Assembly: GCA_023421135.1 (NCBI GenBank)
Contig: JAEZUG010000046.1
Coordinates: 1 to 10,814 of the forward strand
Source of the DNA: Candidatus Cloacimonadota bacterium
Lineage (GTDB): Bacteria > Cloacimonadota > Cloacimonadia > Cloacimonadales > Cloacimonadaceae
DNA: 10,814 nucleotides
Direction: 5' to 3'
Shown here: one piece after another, positions 5,446-10,814 of the stretch
How the letters are laid out: every line of letters starts with the position of its first letter
Numbering within the stretch: position 1 is the stretch's first letter
Position numbers and translations under genes: made by a program
Notes under the pieces: generated by a model
Told to the model about the DNA's origin: nothing
Databases searched by the model: none
What the model saw: only the letters and a program-made list of their open reading frames with translations

Positions 5446-8101
5446 AGATGCTTAAATCCTGAAGCAGCTCTTTTGTCAAGGATATCTTTGTGCTCACATC
5501 ACTGAGTTTTTCCTCTTCTTTGGCCACAACTTCAGGCTTGGCATTGCCCACGAAATTGGGATTATCCAGCTTCTTGCGAATGATTGCCAGTTCCTGTTCC
5601 AGCTTGGCCATCTGCCGGGAAAGACGCTCCCGCTCCGCTTGCATGTCGATCAGACCGCTGAGCGGCAGGAAGATCTCGATATTACGCACGACGGCAGCAA
5701 TGGCGGGACGGGGTTTGTCAACCCCAAATTCCAGGCTCTCGACCTTGGCGAGCTTGGCCAGATAGGAAGAGTAGTCTTCAAAGAGCGGACGCTGCTTCTC
5801 TTCTGCCAGACGGATCACAATCCTGATCCCGGTGGAAGGAGGCAGGTTGAGCTGTTTGCGCAGGTTGCGAATAGCAGAGATGCTTTCTTGAATGAAGCTC
5901 ATCTCATCGGCAATTGCGCTATCGATCAGGCTACTGTCCTGCACCGGATAAGCGGCTGTGATCAAAGCATCTTCCGGCATTGGGAAGACGGTCTTGATGC
6001 CTTGCCAAATCTCCTCTGTCACAAAGGGCATGATAGGATGCAGCAGCCGCATGGAAGTCTGCATCAAATCCAGCAGATAGTATTTCACCACCAGCCTGTG
6101 ATCGGCTTCACCTTCCAGAGGCTCACGATTGAAGCGATCCTTGGAAAGCTCGATATACCAGCTGCAGAACTCATCCCAGATGAACTGGAAAAGACACTGG
6201 GCAGCGTCGTTCAGACGCAGGTTTTCATAGTATTCACGGGTCTGTCCGATCACTTCGTGCAAGCGGGAATAGATCCATTTATCGGCCAGTTCCGGCTGCA
6301 GGTCTGCCTTCTGGGGCAAACCGGGGATGGCTTCCACATTCATCATGATAAAGCGGTAGGCATTCCAGATCTTATTGGCAAAGTTGCGCCCGGTCTCCAG
6401 CATGGTGTCGGCATAGAAGACGTCTGCACCCTTGGGTGTATTGAAGATCATGGAGAAGCGCAGGGCATCCGCACCGACCTTTCCGATGATATCGATGGGA
6501 TCGGGAGAATTGCCCAGGGATTTGCTCATCTTGCGTCCCTGCTCATCCCTCACAGTACCATGCAAAAGGACTGTATCGAAGGGAATTTGGTTCTTGAAGT
6601 GCAAGGTGCTCATGATCATACGTGCCACCCAGAGATAGATGATCTCCGGGGCTGTGATCAGCACATTGGTGGGCAGAAAGTAAGCCAAATCCTCTGTCTC
6701 ATCCGGCCAGCCCATGGTAGAAAAAGGCCAGAGCCAGCTTGAGAACCAGGTATCCAGCACGTCTTCATCCTGACGGAAAGAGGATTTGCCGCACTTTGGA
6801 CAGGATTGGGGTTCTTCCTTGGCGACCACCATCTCTCCGCAATCCAGGCAATAATAAGCAGGAATGCGATGTCCCCACCAGATCTGGCGGGAAATACACC
6901 AATCCCGGATATTCGTCATCCAGTGCATGTAAACTTTGGTCCAGCGTTCCGGCTGGAACTTCACTTCGCCACTTTCCACCACGGCGATGGCACGTTCTGC
7001 CAGAGGCTTCATCTTCACAAACCACTGGTCGGAAAGATAGGGCTCTATCACAGTGTCGCAGCGGTAGCAGTGACCCACGGCGTGCTGGTGCTTCTCGGTT
7101 TTTTCCAGGAGGCCTTGTTCTTCCAGCATCTCCAGGATCTTTTTTCGGCAGGCATAACGCTCCAGGCCGGTAAAATCTGCTCCGGCAGCTTCGTTCATGA
7201 TGCCGTGTTCATCCAGCACCAGAAGCTGCTCCAGATTGTGCCGTTGCCCGATCTCAAAGTCGTTGGGATCGTGAGCAGGAGTCACCTTCACGCAACCGGT
7301 GCCAAAGGCGGCATCCACGTAATCGTCGGCAATCACTGGTATCTTTCTTCCTGTGAGCGGTAGAATCAAGCTCTTGCCGATCAGTTCTTTGTAACGCTTG
7401 TCTTTGGGATTCACTGCCACAGCGACGTCGCCCAGCATGGTTTCAGGACGGGTGGTGGCAACCGTCACATATCCCTCTCCCTCGGCAAAGGGGTAACGGA
7501 TGTGCCAGAGCTTGCCTTCTTCATCGGCATGCTCCACTTCATCATTTGCCAGAGCAGTCACGCAGCGCGGACACCAGTTTATGATATATTTACCTTTATA
7601 GATCAAGCCGTCTTGGTAGAGGCTCACAAACACTTCTTTCACGGCACGGGAGAGCATCTCGTCCATCGTGAAGCGCTGACGGCTCCAATCGCAGGAGGCT
7701 CCCAGAAGCTTGAGCTGTTCGATAATAATATTGCCTTTCTCGTGTTTCCATTGCCAGATCAGCTCAATCAGCTTTTCCCTGCCTAACTGATGGCGGTTTT
7801 GGCCTGCCTTAGCGATCTGTTTTTCCACCATGTTTTGGGTGGCAATTCCGGCATGATCCACTCCGGGTAACCAGAGGGTGGGTACGCCTTGCATTCTGTG
7901 GTAACGTACAACGACATCTTGGAGAGTGTTATTGAGGACGTGGCCCATGTGGAGGATACCGGTCACGTTTGGGGGTGGGATCAGTAGGGTGAAGGGTTTC
8001 TTGGCTGGGTCTTTCGTAGGCGTGAAGTAACCGCCTTCTTCCCAGTATTTGTACCATTTTCGTTCAATGGCACTGGCTTCGTAGCTTTTGTTGATTTCCA
8101 T
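5444..8101 (-). CDS. valS: Valyl-tRNA synthetase
   Basis: This 885-residue class I synthetase charges tRNA-Val with valine using ATP in the cytoplasm. The Rossmann catalytic domain carries PPPNVTGILHMGH (HIGH motif at 51-54) and GRKMSKSLGN (KMSKS at 524-528). The inserted CP1 editing domain, which removes mischarged threonine, is marked by VATTRPETMLGD (214-225) and GTGCVKVTPAHDPND (267-281). Cysteine pairs CPRC (177-180), CYRC (345-348) and CLDC/CPKC (418-437) resemble zinc ribbons of the family. WTKVYMHWMTNIRDWCISRQ is the usual segment before the second half of the active site. The anticodon-binding helical domain spans ~605-755, and the C-terminus (~820-885) is a charged coiled coil, the tRNA-binding arm of ValRS. 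The frame extends 66 codons upstream, but that stretch lacks family similarity. GAGAGG lies 9 nt before the ATG at 8101 and the length fits the family. Confidence 0.97.
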   Translation of the reverse strand: MEINKSYEASAIERKWYKYWEEGGYFTPTKDPAKKPFTLLIPPPNVTGILHMGHVLNNTLQDVVVRYHRMQGVPTLWLPGVDHAGIATQNMVEKQIAKAGQNRHQLGREKLIELIWQWKHEKGNIIIEQLKLLGASCDWSRQRFTMDEMLSRAVKEVFVSLYQDGLIYKGKYIINWCPRCVTALANDEVEHADEEGKLWHIRYPFAEGEGYVTVATTRPETMLGDVAVAVNPKDKRYKELIGKSLILPLTGRKIPVIADDYVDAAFGTGCVKVTPAHDPNDFEIGQRHNLEQLLVLDEHGIMNEAAGADFTGLERYACRKKILEMLEEQGLLEKTEKHQHAVGHCYRCDTVIEPYLSDQWFVKMKPLAERAIAVVESGEVKFQPERWTKVYMHWMTNIRDWCISRQIWWGHRIPAYYCLDCGEMVVAKEEPQSCPKCGKSSFRQDEDVLDTWFSSWLWPFSTMGWPDETEDLAYFLPTNVLITAPEIIYLWVARMIMSTLHFKNQIPFDTVLLHGTVRDEQGRKMSKSLGNSPDPIDIIGKVGADALRFSMIFNTPKGADVFYADTMLETGRNFANKIWNAYRFIMMNVEAIPGLPQKADLQPELADKWIYSRLHEVIGQTREYYENLRLNDAAQCLFQFIWDEFCSWYIELSKDRFNREPLEGEADHRLVVKYYLLDLMQTSMRLLHPIMPFVTEEIWQGIKTVFPMPEDALITAAYPVQDSSLIDSAIADEMSFIQESISAIRNLRKQLNLPPSTGIRIVIRLAEEKQRPLFEDYSSYLAKLAKVESLEFGVDKPRPAIAAVVRNIEIFLPLSGLIDMQAERERLSRQMAKLEQELAIIRKKLDNPNFVGNAKPEVVAKEEEKLSDVSTKISLTKELLQDLSI

Positions 8102-8394
8102 TTTTGTTTTCCTCTCTTTTGTCGTTGTTCCACAATGCATTGGGCACAGTGGTGGATACTGCGAGCAAAAGTCTGAAGAGGGAAAGGATGTCAAGCAAAA
8201 CTGCTTTTTATCGGTTGAGAACTGTGGATTTGGCAGACATTGATGTCTGAACCGCATTATCAATATACAGAGGACTTTGAGATCTACGGGTCGGATCAAG
8301 GATTAATAGAGAATAGTTTTACAACTTGGAATGAATACTGCAAGCAAGTGTAGCAATACCTCTGGGATTTCACACAAGAGGAAAGGAGTTTGTC
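8102..8394. promoter_or_regulatory. Divergent intergenic region between valS and the vWA gene
   Basis: The 293 bp must hold the promoters of valS (minus) and the vWA gene (plus). On the minus strand TTGACA (8194-8189) is a perfect -35 hexamer, but no good -10 lies 16-18 bp on. A perfect palindrome CAATGCATTG (8133-8142) lies in the valS leader and an inverted repeat at 8234-8249 lies mid-region. AAAGGAG (8382-8388) is 6 nt before the vWA ATG. No T-box features were found. Confidence 0.45.
8234..8249. repeat. Perfect 7-bp inverted repeat, possible operator
   Basis: CAGACAT and ATGTCTG are exact reverse complements separated by TG. The site lies 40-60 bp from the valS-side TTGACA box in a divergent intergenic region, a common place for a dimeric regulator to bind. 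No regulator gene is in the window, so this is only a candidate. Confidence 0.4.
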
Positions 8395-10464
8395 ATGAAA
8401 AGAATGGTGTTTGTCTGTGTGTTTATGAGTCTTACCTTGTGGCTTTGTGCTGCTGGGGTGCTACTGGACCGCTCTTCGGCAGTCTATCAGGCCATTAGGC
8501 TCACCAGCTGCGAATACTCCGTGCAGGTAGATGATCAAACTGCCGAAGTGATGGTGGCAGAAACCTTTATTAATGATCTTCCCTACAATGTATTACCGCG
8601 TTTATATTTTCCCATACCCAGGGGAGCAAATCCCACCCGGCTAAGATGGTCCTATGGGGAGGAATGGTTTGATGCTCAGATAGCCGGAATCCCGGAGCCC
8701 GGTCCGGGAGGCCCTTCGTCCTTCCCTGATGACTTCGTGATCTACATCCAACTGATGCCTCTGGTCTTTGATGCACCGGATTCCATGGCTACCGGGGATA
8801 GCCTAAGTTTTGAGCTGACATACGTTCAGAGCTTGAATATGAATTTTGGCAGCATGACTCTGAATTTAAAAAATGATTACTCCAGAATCCAGACCAGTCC
8901 TCTGAATAGACAGAGTCTGAATATCGAGATAAACTCCAATGACTCAATTTTGGAGTTTGACATCTTGGATATCACAGCAGCAACCGAAGTAAATGAGCAC
9001 ACTGCCACAGGAAGCTACGCCCTGTTGAATCAACCCGCAACGAATACCTATCGCTGTGTGTGGAATGTGGCAAACTACAGCCCCGGTTCCTGGGGTTTGA
9101 GCACCATGCTGGATGAAGCTCCTGATCTTGAAGCTCCGGGGTTCTTCCTTTACAACTTCCGGGAAAACAGTCTCCCGGCAGATTCCAGCTATGCCCTACG
9201 TTTGGTTCTTGTGATCGATGTCTCGGGAAGCATGACCTATGAAAACCGGCTTCAAAACGCCAAGGATGCAGCGAGCTATATCATCAATAACCTCCAGCAA
9301 AATGATCTGTTCAATGTGATCTTCTTTGATCATGTGGTCCGGCCTATCTGGTCGTTATTGATGCCAAACACCTTGAGCAACCGAAACTACGCCCTTAACA
9401 GGATAAATAGCTACACGATCACCAGCTTGAATGGCACCAATCTCCATGGAGGGATGCAAGACGCCATCAGCCAGCTGACCACTCCCCCTCCCGGAGTAAA
9501 GAACTGCATTATTCTTTTATCTGACGGACAGCCCAACGTGGGAGTCACAGATACCTATCAGATCATTAACCAATTGAACAATCAGATCACCTCCAATCAC
9601 AGTGATCCCTATATCTTTTGTTTTGGGATCGGCTTGGAGGTCAATTATCAGCTCCTGGGAGCTCTGTCTCAGCATCACCATGGGCTCAGCATCTTCCTGG
9701 AAAGTGCTCAACTCGTCAACACAGTGTCAAGTTTCTGGGACGTGATTCGCAACCCAATCTTCGTAACATCCAATCTGTCTGTAAGCCCTGCAAACGCCGT
9801 ATTCGAGATCTTCCCAGATCCGTTTCCTTCCTTGTACGGAGGTATGCAGTATAGAATTCTGGGACGTTACAACACAGCTCAAAACATCAGCATGCAGGTC
9901 TCCGGCAATCATGTGGGAGTACCCCATGTTTACACTTATCAACACAATCTAAGTTCAGAAGAATCAGAGAATTATAGCTTCATCCCCAAGCTCTGGGCCG
10001 GTGCCAAAATAGACAAGCTACTTCTGCAATACTACAGTTACCCGGAGTATCATCCCCAAGCAATCGCCCTGAGACAACAGATCATTGATCTCAGTATCCA
10101 GTTTGGCGTGGTCTGCGTCTTTACCAGCTTCATCAATGATCCTCCCATCGCCAATGAGGATGAGTATGCTACGATCGAGCCGCCCTTGCGTCTGCTGCAA
10201 AACTATCCCAATCCCTTCAATCCTTCCACGACCATCTCATTTGAAGTAACTGATGAGCTGCGTGATGAGGCAGAGCTCAGGATTTACAACATGAAGGGAC
10301 AATTGGTCTACGCTGCCAGGATAACGGTGAACGGCAAAGGAACTTACGAGCACGTCTGGCATGGGCTCGACTTGAACAATAGTCCGGTAGCCAGTGGCGT
10401 GTATATATATAGCATCAGATGCGGGAAATACATCCTGCACTCCAAGATGACCCTGGTGAAATAG
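8395..10464 (+). CDS. Exported VIT / von Willebrand factor A protein with C-terminal sorting domain
   Basis: This is a 689-residue protein starting at an ATG with AAAGGAG 6 nt upstream. Residues 1-20 are a signal peptide (MKRMVFVCVF, then a Leu-rich core ending CAA). Residues ~33-150 form a VIT (inter-alpha-trypsin-like) domain: TAEVMVAETFIN, then LYFPIPRGANPTRL. A vWA domain follows at ~266-440 with a complete metal-ion-dependent adhesion site: DVSGS (D275, S277, S279), T348 in LNGTNLHGG and D377 in LSDG. Residues ~530-580 (KLWAGAKIDKLL, VCVFTSFI) match the region after vWA in bacterial VIT-vWA proteins. Residues ~599-689 are a FlgD-like sorting domain with LLQNYPNPFNPSTTISFEV, LRIYNMKGQLVY and SGVYIYSI. 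It is probably secreted and anchored at the surface, binding a partner through Mg2+ at the adhesion site; the partner is unknown. It has the same kind of tail as the propeller protein. Confidence 0.9.
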   Translation: MKRMVFVCVFMSLTLWLCAAGVLLDRSSAVYQAIRLTSCEYSVQVDDQTAEVMVAETFINDLPYNVLPRLYFPIPRGANPTRLRWSYGEEWFDAQIAGIPEPGPGGPSSFPDDFVIYIQLMPLVFDAPDSMATGDSLSFELTYVQSLNMNFGSMTLNLKNDYSRIQTSPLNRQSLNIEINSNDSILEFDILDITAATEVNEHTATGSYALLNQPATNTYRCVWNVANYSPGSWGLSTMLDEAPDLEAPGFFLYNFRENSLPADSSYALRLVLVIDVSGSMTYENRLQNAKDAASYIINNLQQNDLFNVIFFDHVVRPIWSLLMPNTLSNRNYALNRINSYTITSLNGTNLHGGMQDAISQLTTPPPGVKNCIILLSDGQPNVGVTDTYQIINQLNNQITSNHSDPYIFCFGIGLEVNYQLLGALSQHHHGLSIFLESAQLVNTVSSFWDVIRNPIFVTSNLSVSPANAVFEIFPDPFPSLYGGMQYRILGRYNTAQNISMQVSGNHVGVPHVYTYQHNLSSEESENYSFIPKLWAGAKIDKLLLQYYSYPEYHPQAIALRQQIIDLSIQFGVVCVFTSFINDPPIANEDEYATIEPPLRLLQNYPNPFNPSTTISFEVTDELRDEAELRIYNMKGQLVYAARITVNGKGTYEHVWHGLDLNNSPVASGVYIYSIRCGKYILHSKMTLVK

Positions 10465-10652
10465 TCATGCAGCATGGAAAACCACTCCCTCCTACTATAC
10501 TGGAGCATGACCTGTTCATGGTATGCAGGTCAGCTATTCAATCTGCTTTGAAGATTCCTGCTTGACAGCAATGCAAGGCTGCTAAATCTGTAGAATCCAT
10601 TCAGGATATCAACAGGCTGCAAAGAAGCAGCTTAGTTTTTGACAGAGGATTG
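10465..10652. other. Intergenic region before the KAS III gene
   Basis: In this 188 bp gap TGACCTG (10508-10514) and CAGGTCA (10526-10532) form a 7-bp inverted repeat with an 11-nt loop but no T-run, so it is not a standard terminator. TTGACA at 10562-10567 is a possible -35 box with only weak -10 matches (TAAATC at 15 bp, AAATCT at 16 bp). A 5-bp hairpin GCTGC/GCAGC (10616-10631) precedes TTAGTTTTT and may be a weak terminator, although it lies close to the next gene. GAGG (10645-10648) is 4 nt before the ATG at 10653. Confidence 0.4.
10508..10532. repeat. 7-bp inverted repeat downstream of the vWA gene
   Basis: TGACCTG and CAGGTCA pair perfectly around an 11-nt loop, 44 bp after the vWA stop. 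With no poly-T behind it, it may be an mRNA 3'-end stabilising hairpin or an operator; neither can be decided from sequence. Confidence 0.4.
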
Positions 10653-10814
10653 ATGGAAAGCAAGATAGACAAGATAGACTATTACTTACCGGCTGAGATA
10701 CTACAGAATACCGATCTGGAGGCCTTGTTTCCGGAGTGGAGCTCTGAGAAGATAGCAGCCAAAATTGGCGTTCAGGAGCGTCACATCGCTGGTGTCAACG
10801 AGACAGCTCTGGAT
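10653..10814 (+). CDS. Beta-ketoacyl-ACP synthase III (FabH-family) protein, N-terminal part
   Basis: The 54 codons inside the window begin at an ATG with GAGG 4 nt upstream and run off the right edge. The opening IDYYLPAEILQNTDLEALFP followed by EWSSEKIAAKIGVQERHIAG and NETALD matches the N-terminus of KAS III proteins. There a YYLP....TN.DLE segment leads into the (T)SDEWI..RTGI..R.ia....taSdLA motif. KAS III enzymes condense an acyl-CoA with malonyl-ACP. The FPEWSSEKI version, rather than the TSDEWI of canonical FabH, is what I associate with KAS III paralogues outside the housekeeping fatty-acid cluster, so I give no gene symbol. The catalytic Cys-His-Asn residues lie beyond the window. 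Confidence 0.75.
   Translation, partial: MESKIDKIDYYLPAEILQNTDLEALFPEWSSEKIAAKIGVQERHIAGVNETALD

Noticed and set aside
5639..6742. 367-codon plus-strand frame opposite valS
   Set aside because: It is fully antisense to a well-supported valS coding region and has no recognisable domain.
8102..8220. T-box riboswitch controlling valS
   Set aside because: No T-box consensus (AGGGTGGNACCRCG type) or terminator/antiterminator pair is seen in the leader.
8102..8299. 66-codon N-terminal extension of valS
   Set aside because: The stretch has no similarity to ValRS; the ATG at 8101 has a GAGAGG site and gives the normal family length.
1..10814. CRISPR array, transposase, phage or toxin-antitoxin system
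   Set aside because: No regularly spaced identical repeats of CRISPR length, no transposase or integrase motifs and no toxin-antitoxin pair could be found.

Overview
The window looks like ordinary chromosomal sequence from a bacterium of the FCB/Fibrobacterota-Bacteroidota-Cloacimonadota type. The main clue is that two large secreted proteins end in a FlgD-like immunoglobulin-type sorting domain with the YPNPF(NP) signature. Together with an RNase HIII, DUF4190/DUF2752 small membrane proteins, balanced base composition and strong AGGAG Shine-Dalgarno sites, this makes a Cloacimonadota (Cloacimonas-like) genome my best guess. That placement is inference; no rRNA or other phylogenetic marker was searched.

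Layout. The plus strand opens with the C-terminal part of a Cache-domain sensor protein (2-388). Three small membrane proteins follow: an unnamed two-helix protein (467-766), a DUF4190-like protein (872-1159) and a DUF2752 protein with a CPGCG motif (1201-1596). A minus-strand block converges on them with only 6 bp between: ribonuclease HIII (rnhC, 2544-1603), preceded by a large exported LVIVD-type beta-propeller protein with a sorting domain (4847-2655). Next comes a 480 bp gene-free stretch rich in hairpins and short repeats. Then come tRNA-Ala(CGC) and valyl-tRNA synthetase (valS), both on the minus strand and probably sharing transcription and a terminator. A 293 bp divergent intergenic region separates valS from a plus-strand exported VIT/von Willebrand A protein with a sorting domain (8395-10464). 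The window closes with the first 54 codons of a KAS III (FabH-family) gene.

Functionally the genes are mixed: translation (valS, tRNA-Ala), RNA/DNA hybrid removal (rnhC), cell-surface or exported proteins (propeller protein, VIT-vWA protein, Cache protein), small membrane proteins of unknown role, and fatty-acid-type condensation. I do not see a defence system, a phage, a transposase, a CRISPR array or a biosynthetic cluster, and nothing that amounts to a clear new multi-gene system.

The least explained sequence is the 4848-5328 intergenic region. It holds two minus-strand terminators, an 8-bp inverted repeat spanning 97 bp around a perfect 8-bp hairpin, four CTCTG copies spaced 10, 10 and 9 bp, and a degenerate heptamer array. 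Related short-period arrays occur at 2614-2641 and 5425-5445. These look like dispersed intergenic repeat elements and are the parts most worth checking genome-wide.
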